DNA of 64,000 nt from Occultella glacieicola (GTDB lineage: Bacteria > Actinomycetota > Actinomycetes > Actinomycetales > Beutenbergiaceae). The stretch is from positions 124,001 through 188,000 of the forward strand of contig NZ_SMNA01000001.1 in NCBI RefSeq assembly GCF_004353825.1, written 5' to 3'. The position numbers and the translations under genes were made by a program. The notes below the pieces were generated by a model that was given only the letters and a program-made list of their open reading frames with translations, was not told the origin of the DNA and ran no database searches. Positions 53,774 through 63,166 of this stretch are shown here, one piece after another (positions within the stretch are counted from its first letter, which is position 1; every line of letters starts with the position of its first letter).

Positions 53774-56700
53774 ATGCGATGGCCCTGGCAACCAGCGAAG
53801 GAGAAGACCCCACCGGCGCCGCCGTCTCCCTCGCCCGCGCCAGCGCGCCCGGCATCGGCGGCACCTGACCCTGAACCCGGGCCCGCCGGCTGGGCGTTCC
53901 TGCCACCGCTGCAACGGACCATCGGACCGGCCGAACTGGTCCATCGCCCGACGACGTTCCAGCACTCCCTGAGTGCGTGGGCGTCGCCGTCGTTCATGGG
54001 CGCCATGACGCACCTGGTCGACGCGTCCGCGCCGTCGGGGGTGGTCGACGGCGATCGCGCCGGTCTCATCGGTGCGCCGACCCAGCGGGTCGACTCCGCC
54101 GAACTCACGCTGCTGCCGCCCCCGCCGCCGTCGCCGCGGGTCCAACGGGCCGCATCGGGGGCCGCCGGGTCGATGACCCGGGCCGCCGCCGACGTGCGCG
54201 GACTGCCCGTGCACCATCCCACGGTCCTGCCCGACGTCCCGACCGAACCGGCGCCGCCGTCGGCGGACCACGGCGCGGGGCACGGTGAGTTCGGGCCGAA
54301 CGCCGACGCCGACGAACCCGGGCCGGAGACGGACGAACCGTCGGGATACCAGGAGGACGGAGCGACGTACGTGCCGATCGCCGCCCGGCCCTCCGGGGAG
54401 TCGGGAGCGGCGTCGGACGGCGCGATCGGAGCCGCGGGCACCCCCGTGCAGCGCACCGGGCCGACCGTTCCCGCGCCGCTCGCCGGGCCGGCGTCGGACG
54501 CACCGCTCCGACGCCTGGGGCTCGGTGCACCGCTGCCGACGGCGGACGTGCAGCGGCAGGTCGGCTCACCGGGGGCGTCGGCCGGGTCGAGTGCTCCGCC
54601 ATCCTCGGCACAGCCGCCATCGGTGTCACGCGTGGCTGGTCCCGCGGCCTCGTCCGGCCCGCCGCCTGGAGTCGCCACGGTGGCCGGGCCCGCGTCGACT
54701 TCCTCAGGGGCACCTGCGGGCCCGACCTCGACAGGCGCCTCGTCCGCGACGACCGTGGCGTCGCCCGGCACCGGCGCCACCGGTGCCGCGGTCCTCGGCT
54801 CGAACCCGGGCACGCTCGGTCCGCCGCCGGGTGTGCCGGCGACCGGACCGGTACCGGCGGGCGCGTTCCCAGCGGCGCCCCTGCCGCTGCAGCGGGCCGT
54901 GCCCGGGGGCGCAGCCACACGCGGTGACGAGCACGCTCCCACGGCCGGCGGCACGGGCGGGGCGTTCCCGGAGCACGACGGTTCAGCGTTCGCGGGGCCG
55001 GACCCGGCCAGCGCCGTGGCCGAGGCTGCGGGGGCGGTCGAGCCCGCGGCTGCGGGCGAACCTGCGCTCGCTATCGAACCCGCTGTGGCTGTCGAACCCG
55101 CTGTGCCCATCGAACCCGCTGTGCCGATCGAACCCGCTGTGCCGATCGAACCCGCAGGACCCATCGGAGCCGCAGTGCCCATCGAAGCTCCGACGCCCAT
55201 CGGACCCGCAGTGACCGTCTCGCGAACGGCCGCCGACCCGCAGACCGTGGTCCCCATCGGGCTTGGCCCCGTCACCGAGCCGCGTGCGGTGGATCCGCCG
55301 ATCGTCCCCTCGGTCGATCCACCGCACGCCCCCATGCCGCTGGCCACATCGGCCGGACCGGACGAGGCCGCCCGCGGCCCGGCGGGCGGCGCCACCGCAG
55401 TCCCCGGCCCGACCGCGGCGCCCACGCCGACGCCGGTGCAGCGGACGGCGGTGGCCCCCACCGTGCCGGAACCGGGCGTCCCCTCCTCGACGGTTGTGGA
55501 TCCCACGGCTGTTCGGTCCACCCTCGCACCACCGCAACGGACCATCGGACCGGCCGTCGACGCGGGTGGAGCCGGTTCATCCGTGCCGCCGGGTTCGGTG
55601 GGTTCGGCGGCACTGGGTTCAGCGGCACCGGGTTCGGCCGCGCAGGCGTCGGTCGTACAGCGGCAGGCGGCTGCCGGTGGCACGACGCCTGAGCTCGACC
55701 TCCGGCGAACCGGCGCGGACCGCGCACCCGGATCGGGCGCCACGGCCCCGGCCGGCGCGGGTCGCGTCGCCGAGCGGCCGACGCTCGCCCCGCTCCAGCG
55801 CGTGGCAGAGCAGTGGGGACGGACCACGCAGGGCGCTGCCTCGACGTCGGCCCGGCCGGGCCCGGGCCAGAGCGCCCGGCCCCCGCTGGTCCAGCGTGCG
55901 ACCACGACCCCGGCTCCGGATCGACCCGGTTCCGCGACGGCAGCATCGCGGGCCCCCGCCCGGGCCCCGGGGCAGGCACCCACGGTCGGCGCCGCCGAGG
56001 TCGCCGGACGCGTGGCCCCGGGACCACCCCCCGCAGGAACGCCCGGGCCAGCCGGCGTTGCCCAGGGGGTCGCGTTCGATGCCGCCTCCGGCACCGGCGC
56101 GGCGGCGGGCACGGGCCCGATCCTCGGGCCGGATCCGGACGCCGACGGTTCGGGTGCCGCGGGGTCCGACCTCCCGGCTTCGCTCACGGACACCGGAATC
56201 CTCGCGCAACGGACCGTGGCCGGACCCGCCTCGGCGCCGGCGACCGAACGCGGCCCGCTCGGCCCCGGATCCCCCAGCCGCGTGGACCTGCCCGTCGCGG
56301 TCGTCGGTGCGGCCACGGCAGGGTCCCACCCACCGGCCGGCGCATCCGGGAGGTCGCCGGGGAACGTCGCCCCGATGGTCTCCAGGGCGCACGCCTCCGC
56401 GGCCACGAGACCGATCGGGCCGGCCCTCGTGGCGCCACCGGCGGCCGGGTCCGCGCGACCGATCGGACTGCTCGGCGACGCAGGTCGTGGGCCGGTGGCC
56501 ACGCTCACCCGGTCGACCGAGGCGATCGGCACGGACCTCCACGACCCGGAGGTCGACCCGTGGCCCGGCGGCGGGCCGGTCCTGGCCCCCGCCGGTACAG
56601 TCGAACTCGGGGCCGGCGCCGCCGACGGACCGGTCGTGGCCCGGAGCATCCCGGGCACGCTGAGCACCCCGGGCACGCGGAATACCCCGGGCACGCTGAG

Positions 56701-57163
56701 CACGCTGAGCACTCCCGGCCACGTGGACCTCCCGGTCGCCCATGCGGTCGGCATCGAGTCGGTCGACACCGCGCCGGCTCCGACGCGCCCACGCCGGCCG
56801 CGCCTCCTCGGTGGTCATCGCGGCGGCGGCGCCCCGAACGCCGGCGGGCTCCCCCTGAACCAACCACCCGCGGCCGCCCAGCCCAGCCAGCCCGGCCCGT
56901 CCGGCCAAACCGGCCCACCCGGCACCGATGCCGCTGCGGCGAACCCGGGCTCCGCCGTCGGCCCCTCGGTCGCCCCGGCCGCCTCCGTGACGACCACGGT
57001 CGCCCGGGCCGACCCCGACCGCGCGGCGGGCGGTCTCGGCGAGCTCTCCGCGGGCGCCGTCGAGGAGCTCGCCGACCGGCTCACCGGCCCGATCATGCGG
57101 CGGCTGCGGGCCCAACTACTCGTGGACCGCGAACGTCGCGGCATCCGCACGGACCTGCGGTAG
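53774..57163 (+). CDS. 1129-residue Pro/Ala/Gly-rich CIS protein, unknown function
   Basis: Starts three bases after the DUF6760 gene. A short folded-looking N-terminus (MRWPWQPAKE, LQRTIGPAEL at 46-55, STSLS-like helix SLSAWASPSFMGAMTHLVDA) is followed by about 950 residues of Pro/Ala/Gly/Thr low complexity. Twelve QR motifs (VQRT, LQRA, PQRT) recur through it, along with tandem IEPAVP units and STPGT units. The C-terminal 60 residues are ordered: GAVEELADRLTGPIMRRLRA then QLLVDRERRG. It occupies the position of a phage tape-measure gene but lacks its helical pattern. Codon use matches the neighbours and the frame is open throughout, so it is real. Confidence 0.75.
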   Translation: MRWPWQPAKEKTPPAPPSPSPAPARPASAAPDPEPGPAGWAFLPPLQRTIGPAELVHRPTTFQHSLSAWASPSFMGAMTHLVDASAPSGVVDGDRAGLIGAPTQRVDSAELTLLPPPPPSPRVQRAASGAAGSMTRAAADVRGLPVHHPTVLPDVPTEPAPPSADHGAGHGEFGPNADADEPGPETDEPSGYQEDGATYVPIAARPSGESGAASDGAIGAAGTPVQRTGPTVPAPLAGPASDAPLRRLGLGAPLPTADVQRQVGSPGASAGSSAPPSSAQPPSVSRVAGPAASSGPPPGVATVAGPASTSSGAPAGPTSTGASSATTVASPGTGATGAAVLGSNPGTLGPPPGVPATGPVPAGAFPAAPLPLQRAVPGGAATRGDEHAPTAGGTGGAFPEHDGSAFAGPDPASAVAEAAGAVEPAAAGEPALAIEPAVAVEPAVPIEPAVPIEPAVPIEPAGPIGAAVPIEAPTPIGPAVTVSRTAADPQTVVPIGLGPVTEPRAVDPPIVPSVDPPHAPMPLATSAGPDEAARGPAGGATAVPGPTAAPTPTPVQRTAVAPTVPEPGVPSSTVVDPTAVRSTLAPPQRTIGPAVDAGGAGSSVPPGSVGSAALGSAAPGSAAQASVVQRQAAAGGTTPELDLRRTGADRAPGSGATAPAGAGRVAERPTLAPLQRVAEQWGRTTQGAASTSARPGPGQSARPPLVQRATTTPAPDRPGSATAASRAPARAPGQAPTVGAAEVAGRVAPGPPPAGTPGPAGVAQGVAFDAASGTGAAAGTGPILGPDPDADGSGAAGSDLPASLTDTGILAQRTVAGPASAPATERGPLGPGSPSRVDLPVAVVGAATAGSHPPAGASGRSPGNVAPMVSRAHASAATRPIGPALVAPPAAGSARPIGLLGDAGRGPVATLTRSTEAIGTDLHDPEVDPWPGGGPVLAPAGTVELGAGAADGPVVARSIPGTLSTPGTRNTPGTLSTLSTPGHVDLPVAHAVGIESVDTAPAPTRPRRPRLLGGHRGGGAPNAGGLPLNQPPAAAQPSQPGPSGQTGPPGTDAAAANPGSAVGPSVAPAASVTTTVARADPDRAAGGLGELSAGAVEELADRLTGPIMRRLRAQLLVDRERRGIRTDLR
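55064..55160 (+). repeat. tandem 18-base coding repeats (IEPAVP)
   Basis: Five or six 18-base units encoding IEPAVP/VEPAVP variants inside the low-complexity CIS gene. Confidence 0.85.
56648..56716 (+). repeat. tandem 15-base coding repeats (TLSTPG)
   Basis: Short units encoding GTLSTP and GTRNTP variants, in the same gene as the IEPAVP repeats. Confidence 0.75.
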
Positions 57164-57176
57164 GGAGGCGGAGCAG

Positions 57177-57614
57177 ATGTCAGAGGTGCTCCAGGAGGTC
57201 GAGACCGGAGTCGGTGTCCGGTACGTCGTCAAGATCGACGGCGTCGACCTGGGGTCGTTCAGCTCGTGCACGGGGCTCGGGGTCGAGGTGGTCATGGAGG
57301 TGCGCGAGGAGGGCGGCAACAACACCAACGCCTGGCAGTTGCCCACCCGCCTGAAGTACCCGAACATCACTCTGACCCGCCCGCTCGGGAAGGACACGTC
57401 CAAGGTCGCCGAGTGGTTCTCCTCGGTGGCGAAGGGGTACAAGCGCCGCACCGGCACCATCGAGGCGATGACCGTCGACGGGCGGATCATCGCGACCTGG
57501 GGTCTCACCGACATCGTTCCGGTGCGGTGGTCCGGTCCCACGTTCAACTCCGACAGTCCGGCGATCCTGACCGAGTCCGTCGAGATCGCCCACCACGGCT
57601 TCCTGGCCCCCTGA
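57177..57614 (+). CDS. CIS tube-type protein 2 (baseplate-proximal tube, Pvc5-like)
   Basis: 145 residues with GGAGG upstream. Same gp19-like fold as the first tube protein: VGVRYVVKIDGVDLGSFSSC, RPLGKDTSKVAEWFSSVAKG, DIVPVRWSGPTF. In PVC-type systems a second tube paralogue caps the spike and starts the tube, and it is always encoded just before the LysM protein, as here. Confidence 0.92.
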   Translation: MSEVLQEVETGVGVRYVVKIDGVDLGSFSSCTGLGVEVVMEVREEGGNNTNAWQLPTRLKYPNITLTRPLGKDTSKVAEWFSSVAKGYKRRTGTIEAMTVDGRIIATWGLTDIVPVRWSGPTFNSDSPAILTESVEIAHHGFLAP

Positions 57615-57630
57615 TCGAGGTGAGATCGTC

Positions 57631-58425
57631 ATGCCCGCACCCGTAGCGTTCGAGGCCGCCGGAGCCGGTGGAGCCGGCTCCCCGGCCCGGCTCGAGCACG
57701 CCTACCTGCAGCTCCACGAGCCGTCCAAGGACGGGTCCCTGTCCAAGCCCGGACCGAAACTGGAGCGCGTCGACTTCCAGTTCAACCCCAAGGAGCTGAG
57801 CCTGACCAAACGGGCGGTGTGGAAGGACAGCCCGGCCACCGGCAACAAGAAGGCCGGGCCGCCGCAATACACCGGGCCGCAGCCCACCACGCTCACCCTG
57901 GAGATGTTCCTCGATGCCTCCGACACCCAGGACTCCTCGGTGGTGAAGAAGGTGGAGCGCCTGTTCACCTGCTGCGTGCCCACGGCGGCGTCGTTCGGGC
58001 AGAAGAAGGCGTCACCACCGTGGGTGCTGTTCCGGTGGGGCGGGCTGACCGGGTTCCTCGCCTATATCGAGTCGGTCTCGGCGACGTACACACTGTTCAC
58101 GTCCGCCGGTCTGCCGATCAGGGCCACCTGTACGGTGACCCTGAACGAGATCGCCGGTGAGCAGCCGGGCCAGAACCCCACCTCGGGCGGGCTCGTGCCG
58201 CGTCGCGAGCATGTGCTCCGCGCCGGGGACTCGCTCGCCGGCATCGCGTACGCCGAGTACGGGGACCCGGCCTTGTGGCGGGCGGTGGCCGACCTCAACG
58301 GAGTGGACGATCCGGTCCGACTCCGGCCCGGGCACCGGCTCCTGCTGCCCGCGGCGGACGAACTGCCGAGCGTGGCGGCCCGCCGTGGCCCGGTGGACGC
58401 GGAGGTGGCACATGCCGGCTACTGA
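57631..58425 (+). CDS. CIS LysM baseplate hub protein (Pvc7-like)
   Basis: 264 residues. An N-terminal gp53-like domain contains DFQFNPKELSLTKRAVWKDS and TTLTLEMFLDAS; the C-terminal LysM module at 192-240 (EHVLRAGDSLAGIAYAEYGD, DPVRLRPGHRLLLP) binds neighbouring hub proteins or glycan. Its 3' end overlaps the spike gene by 14 bases. Confidence 0.92.
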   Translation: MPAPVAFEAAGAGGAGSPARLEHAYLQLHEPSKDGSLSKPGPKLERVDFQFNPKELSLTKRAVWKDSPATGNKKAGPPQYTGPQPTTLTLEMFLDASDTQDSSVVKKVERLFTCCVPTAASFGQKKASPPWVLFRWGGLTGFLAYIESVSATYTLFTSAGLPIRATCTVTLNEIAGEQPGQNPTSGGLVPRREHVLRAGDSLAGIAYAEYGDPALWRAVADLNGVDDPVRLRPGHRLLLPAADELPSVAARRGPVDAEVAHAGY

Positions 58426-60247
58426 GACCTTCACCTCCAGCCTGATCGTGACCGTGGACGGGGCGGCCCTGGCGCCGACGCTTGCCGCGAACCTGGTCTC
58501 CGGGACGATCGAGGACACGATCCAGCTGCCGTCGATGTTCACGCTGCGGTTCGCCGATCCCCATGCCGAACTGATCGAGACGGCGCAACTGAAGATCGGC
58601 GCCAAGGTGGACCTGCGGGTGCAGACGAGTAGCACCGGCGGCCCGGAGGAGCTGTTCATCGGCGAGGTGACCGCGCTCGAGGCCGAGCTCGGGCCGACCG
58701 GCATGTTCGCGATCGTCCGGGGCATGGACCCCTCCCACAAGCTCCAGCACGGCACCCGGATCAAGGCCTACCTGAACAAGGGGCCCGGGGACATCGTCGG
58801 TGAGATCGCCGCCGCGCACGGCCTCGGTAAGGGGACCGTGGACGTGCAGCAACCCATCTACACCCACCTGACCCAGGACGGGATCAGCGACTGGGACTTC
58901 CTCGGCAGGCTCGGGAACCGGGTCGGGGCCCGCCCGAACGTGCGCGACGGGAAGCTCCACTTCCGCGCCGCGACCGACTCGAGCACCGCACCGGCCGCAG
59001 GAAGCCGGGCCGACCCGCTGGTCATCGAACGTGGCGTCGACCTGGAATGGGTCCGCGCCACGGTGACCGCCGCCGATCAGGTGCCCGATGTCGAGGTGCG
59101 TGGCTGGGACCCGGACGGCAAGCGCGAACTCGTCGCGACGGCGCCGGCGAAGACCGTGGTGGCGGCACCCGCCGGCCCGAGCACCCCGGCGAAGCTCGCG
59201 GCGGGGGTCGGCGCGCCCACCTACGTGGTGTCCCGGTCGTCGCTGAGCACCCAGGCCGAGTGCGACGGCGAGGCAAAGGCGCTCGCGGAGCGTCTCGCTG
59301 GGGGATTCGCCGAGGTCGAGGGCGGCGGGTACGGGAACGCAGCCCTGCGGGCCGGAGTGGCCGTGCTGCTGGCCGGGGTCGGCACCACCTTCGAGGGTGC
59401 CTACACGCTGACCCACGTGCGGCACGAGTTCTCCGATGAGGGCTTCCGCACCTCGTTCACGGCCTCCGGTGCGTCCGAACGAACCCTCTACGGCAGCACC
59501 CGCGGTGGTGAGAGCGCGCCGGTGCGCGCGGGCGTGGTCCCCGCGATCGTCACCAACCTCAAGGACACCGCTCAGGCGGGCCGGGTGAAGGTCAAGTACC
59601 CGACGTACTCCGGTGACTACGAGAGCGGCTGGGCGCGCCCGGTGCAGGTGGGCGCCGGCGGGCAGCGCGGAACGATGGTGCTGCCCGAGGTCGGCGACGA
59701 GGTCCTGGTCGCCTTCGCGGAGGGGGAGTTCGGCACCCCCTACGTTCTCGGAGGCCTCTACAACGGCAAGGACAAGCCCGACAAGGCGTTGTCCGAGCAC
59801 GTCGGCAGCGACGGCAAGGTGACGAGGCGCTCGTTCACCTCACGCACCGGGATGCTCGTGGAGTTCCTCGAGAAGCCCGGCGGGGAGTCCCTCGTGGTGA
59901 GCACGAACGGCGGCCAGCAGCGCATCACCCTGACCCAGAAGCCGGAGGCCGCCATCGAGATCGTCACCACCGGGCCCGTCACCGTCAAGTCGCAGCAGGA
60001 CGTCACGGTGGAGGCACAGCGCAACATCTCCGTGAAGAGCGTCGGCGGCGACATCGCGATGGAGGCCATGAACATCAAGCTCAAGGCCCAGGCAGGGTTC
60101 GAGGCCGGTGGGGCAACCGTGAAGGTCGCCGGGCAGGCGTCGACCGAGGTCACCGGTGCCAACGTGAAGGTGGCCGCGAACGCCGCCGCGGAACTCTCGT
60201 CCGGCGCCATGACCACCATCCGCGGCGCCCTCGTGAAGATCAACTAG
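58412..60247 (+). CDS. VgrG-like central spike protein (Pvc8-like)
   Basis: 611 residues from ATG 58412, overlapping the LysM gene. The N-terminal gp27-like hub (about 1-365) is followed by a gp5 OB-fold (about 380-460: GRVKVKYPTYSGDYESGWAR, MVLPEVGDEVLVAFAEGEFG, LGGLYNGKDKPD) and a triple beta-helix of short Val/Ala repeats (about 530-611: VTVKSQQDVTVEAQRNISVK). No effector domain follows the helix, so toxin would be carried otherwise. The PAAR protein should cap it. Confidence 0.94.
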   Translation: MPATETFTSSLIVTVDGAALAPTLAANLVSGTIEDTIQLPSMFTLRFADPHAELIETAQLKIGAKVDLRVQTSSTGGPEELFIGEVTALEAELGPTGMFAIVRGMDPSHKLQHGTRIKAYLNKGPGDIVGEIAAAHGLGKGTVDVQQPIYTHLTQDGISDWDFLGRLGNRVGARPNVRDGKLHFRAATDSSTAPAAGSRADPLVIERGVDLEWVRATVTAADQVPDVEVRGWDPDGKRELVATAPAKTVVAAPAGPSTPAKLAAGVGAPTYVVSRSSLSTQAECDGEAKALAERLAGGFAEVEGGGYGNAALRAGVAVLLAGVGTTFEGAYTLTHVRHEFSDEGFRTSFTASGASERTLYGSTRGGESAPVRAGVVPAIVTNLKDTAQAGRVKVKYPTYSGDYESGWARPVQVGAGGQRGTMVLPEVGDEVLVAFAEGEFGTPYVLGGLYNGKDKPDKALSEHVGSDGKVTRRSFTSRTGMLVEFLEKPGGESLVVSTNGGQQRITLTQKPEAAIEIVTTGPVTVKSQQDVTVEAQRNISVKSVGGDIAMEAMNIKLKAQAGFEAGGATVKVAGQASTEVTGANVKVAANAAAELSSGAMTTIRGALVKIN

Positions 60248-60260
60248 GCGGGAGGCAGGC

Positions 60261-60671
60261 ATGGGTCAGGAGTTCATCGGGGCCGGCTGGTCCTTCCCGC
60301 TGCGGTTCGACCGTACCGGGCGGGTCGCCCTGGTCCGCGAGACCCGTGAGATCGAGGAGAGCATCCGCCTGATCCTGGCCACCTCCCCGGGGGAGCGGCC
60401 GATGCGGCCGGAGTTCGGCTGTGCCATCCACGACTACGTGTTCGCACCGGCCAACGCCGCGACCGCCGGTGACATCGCCTACGTCGTGAGGGTGGCGCTG
60501 GACCGCTGGGAGCCCCGCATCGACCTCGAGGACGTGGTGGTGCGCTTCGACGCGGCCGACGACGGCGTCCTGTTCGTCGACGTCGTCTACTCCATCCGCG
60601 GCACCAACGAGCCGCGGAACCTGGTCTTCCCGTTCTATGTGATCCCCACCCACGACGAGGCCGGAGCCTGA
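60261..60671 (+). CDS. CIS baseplate wedge protein gp25/GPW (Pvc9-like)
   Basis: 136 residues, GGAGG upstream. The gp25-like lysozyme-fold wedge protein family pattern REIEESIRLILATSPGERPM with RPEFGCAIHDYVF is unmistakable. It joins the sheath initiator ring to the gpJ protein. Confidence 0.95.
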   Translation: MGQEFIGAGWSFPLRFDRTGRVALVRETREIEESIRLILATSPGERPMRPEFGCAIHDYVFAPANAATAGDIAYVVRVALDRWEPRIDLEDVVVRFDAADDGVLFVDVVYSIRGTNEPRNLVFPFYVIPTHDEAGA

Positions 60672-60672
60672 C

Positions 60673-62622
60673 ATGCTGCCCACCCCGAACCTCGACGACC
60701 GCCGCTTCCAGGACCTCGTCGACGACGCCAAACGGATGGTGCAGCGGCACAGCCCGGAATGGACGGATCACAACGTCTCCGACCCTGGGGTGACCCTCAT
60801 CGAGACCGTCGCGTTCATGACCGACGAACTCTTCTACCGGCTCAACCGGGTGCCGGACCGGCTCTACCTGACCTTCCTCGACCTGCTCGGCATGAGCCTG
60901 CTCCCGCCGACCGCCGCCAGCGTGGACGCCACCTTCTGGCTCTCCGCGGCGCAGCCCGAGACGGTCGCGGTGCCGGAGGGCTTCGAGATCTCCACGTTGC
61001 GCACCGAGGACGACCCGGCCACGCTGTTCGCGACCGTCCGCGCGCTGGAGATACCGCCGCGGCGGCTCGCGCACGTCATGACCCAGGGGGCCGAGGGGGA
61101 GGCGCTGCTGCGCGACGAGGACCTGCTCGGCGGCGACGGGTTCGAGGTCTTCTCCGCGAAACCGGTCGAGGACGACGTGCTCCTGGTCGGTCTCGACGAG
61201 CCGGCCCCCTCGTGTGCGGTGGCGCTCCGATTCGAGTCCGAGGTGCAGGGCGTCGGCGTCGACCCGCGGAACCCCCCGCTGGTCTGGGAGGCCTGGGACG
61301 GCCGACGGTGGGTCGCCTGCGACCTGGACAGCGACGGCACCGGCGGACTGAACCGGGCCGGGGACGTGGTCCTGCACGTCCCGGAGACCCACACGGCCTC
61401 GGTCATCGGGCGGGTCCGGGCCGGCTGGCTGCGGTGCCGGGTGATCCCCGCGGACGAGGGCTTCCCGTTCTACAGCGCCTCCCCCACGATGCGGGCCGCG
61501 AGCGCGACCACGGTCGGTGGCACGGTGCCCGCGGTCCATGCCGAGACGATCAATAACGAGGTCCTCGGACTCTCCGAGGGCACGCCGGCACAGGTGTTCC
61601 CGCTCGAGCGCCGTCCGGTCGTGGCGGGCGGTCCGCCGATCGAGCTCGAGGTGGCCGACGGCGGTGGCTGGCAGCGCTGGACGGAGGTCGACTCGTTCGC
61701 CGGTGCCGGACCGGACGACCACGTCTTCTGGGTCGACCGCGCCCAGGGGGCGCTGCACCTGGGTCCCGCGGTGCGTCAGGTGGACGGGTCGCTTCGCTCC
61801 TACGGCGCGGTGCCGCCGAAGGGGGCACCGCTGCGGGTCCTGAGCTACCGCACCGGGGGCGGGCCCTCCGGCAACGTCGGGGCCCGGACGATCCGCGTCA
61901 TGCGGGCCACGGTGCCGTTCGTGGACCGGGTCGAGAACCGGCGTCCGGCGCTCGGCGGGGTGGCGCCCGAGTCGATCGCCGAGGCCCGCCTGCGCGGGCC
62001 GCTGGCCCTGCGGACCAGGGACCGCGCCGTGACCGCGGAGGACTACGAGCAACTCGCCCGGGCCGCGGCGCCCGGGATCGCGAGAGTGCGGGCGGTCCCG
62101 GCCGTCGGCGATGCCGACGCGGGGGCGGTGCGGGTGCTCGTGGTGCCGTCCGCCGTCCCGGACGACGAGGGCCAGCTCCGGTTCGAGGATCTGGTGCCCT
62201 CCTCCGATGATCTCGCCGCGGTGGCGGCCTACCTCGACGACCGGCGCCCGGTGGGGGTGCGCGTGCTCGTGGAGCCGCCGTTCTACCAGGGCGTGACCGT
62301 CGTGGCCCGGTTGAGCCCGCGGCCCCGCACGACCGCACACGTGCTCGAGCGCAACGCGATCCGGGCGCTGAACCGGTACTTCGACCCGCTCACCGGAGGG
62401 CTCGACGGCGGGGGGTGGCCGTTCGGGAGACCGGTGCAGGCCGGCGAGGTGTACGCCGTGCTGCAGCGTCTGCCCGGCACGGAACTGGTCGAGGACGTGA
62501 AGCTGTTCGCGGCCGACCCGATCACCTCGCGGCGGGGCGAGCCGGTTCAACGCATCGAACTGGACCAGCATGCCCTGGCGTTCTCCTACCGGCATCAGGT
62601 CCGGATCACGGCGGGAGGCTGA
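60673..62622 (+). CDS. CIS baseplate assembly protein J (Pvc11-like)
   Basis: 649 residues, one base after gp25. The gpJ/gp6 family N-terminus DRRFQDLVDDAKRMVQRHSP followed by the conserved DHNVSDPGVTLIE identifies it. Later RTRDRAVTAEDYEQLARAA and VTVVARLSPRPRTTAHVLER belong to the baseplate J core. Forms the wedge that triggers sheath contraction. Confidence 0.94.
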   Translation: MLPTPNLDDRRFQDLVDDAKRMVQRHSPEWTDHNVSDPGVTLIETVAFMTDELFYRLNRVPDRLYLTFLDLLGMSLLPPTAASVDATFWLSAAQPETVAVPEGFEISTLRTEDDPATLFATVRALEIPPRRLAHVMTQGAEGEALLRDEDLLGGDGFEVFSAKPVEDDVLLVGLDEPAPSCAVALRFESEVQGVGVDPRNPPLVWEAWDGRRWVACDLDSDGTGGLNRAGDVVLHVPETHTASVIGRVRAGWLRCRVIPADEGFPFYSASPTMRAASATTVGGTVPAVHAETINNEVLGLSEGTPAQVFPLERRPVVAGGPPIELEVADGGGWQRWTEVDSFAGAGPDDHVFWVDRAQGALHLGPAVRQVDGSLRSYGAVPPKGAPLRVLSYRTGGGPSGNVGARTIRVMRATVPFVDRVENRRPALGGVAPESIAEARLRGPLALRTRDRAVTAEDYEQLARAAAPGIARVRAVPAVGDADAGAVRVLVVPSAVPDDEGQLRFEDLVPSSDDLAAVAAYLDDRRPVGVRVLVEPPFYQGVTVVARLSPRPRTTAHVLERNAIRALNRYFDPLTGGLDGGGWPFGRPVQAGEVYAVLQRLPGTELVEDVKLFAADPITSRRGEPVQRIELDQHALAFSYRHQVRITAGG

Positions 62623-62623
62623 G

Positions 62624-63166
62624 ATGCGCGGCATGCTCCCCGGGATCGTCCCGGTCGTCCCGATCGCCTCCCGAATGCCAGGGGTGTACGCCGACGACGA
62701 GGCGATGCAGGCCATCACGCGGGCCCTGGACGAGGTGCTGGCGCCGACCTACACCACGCTGGACTCCCTCTGGACCTACCTCGACCCGCACCTGGCGCCG
62801 GAGGACTTCCTGGAGTGGCTCGCGGACTGGGTCGGCGTCGAGGTCGACGACGCCTGGTCCCTCGAGCGCAAGCGGGAGATCGTGGCGCAGGCCGCCCAGA
62901 TCCACCGCCTGCGCGGCACGGCGGCCGGCCTGGAACTGGCCGTTCGGCTGGTCACGGGAGCGGAGGTCACGGTGGCCGACTCCGGCGGCACCATCTGGTC
63001 GCGGACCCCGGGTGCGGACCTGCCCGGCAAGGCGCCGGCGGAGCTGACCGTGACCGTGCACGTGCCCGACCCGGACACGGTCGACCTGGCCCGGGTGGAC
63101 CGGGTGGTCAGGGACGTCAAGCCCGCGCACGTGCCGCACGTCGTCGAGATCGTGGAGGTGGCCTGA
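62624..63166 (+). CDS. CIS tail protein I (Pvc12-like baseplate protein)
   Basis: 180 residues from ATG 62624, one base after gpJ, with GGAGG upstream. The phage gpI pattern PEDFLEWLADWVGVEVDDAW followed by RKREIVAQAAQIHRLRGTAA is clear. It dimerises with gpJ in the baseplate wedge. Overlaps the following gene through TGATG. Confidence 0.92.
   Translation: MRGMLPGIVPVVPIASRMPGVYADDEAMQAITRALDEVLAPTYTTLDSLWTYLDPHLAPEDFLEWLADWVGVEVDDAWSLERKREIVAQAAQIHRLRGTAAGLELAVRLVTGAEVTVADSGGTIWSRTPGADLPGKAPAELTVTVHVPDPDTVDLARVDRVVRDVKPAHVPHVVEIVEVA

Noticed and set aside
53659-56769. 1036-codon open frame on the minus strand opposite the low-complexity CIS gene
   Set aside because: It is a shadow frame caused by high GC; the translation is low-complexity with no family match, and the plus-strand gene is continuous with its operon neighbours by start/stop spacing.
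60274-62718. 814-codon minus-strand frame over gpJ and gp25
   Set aside because: Antisense shadow of genes with unmistakable baseplate motifs.
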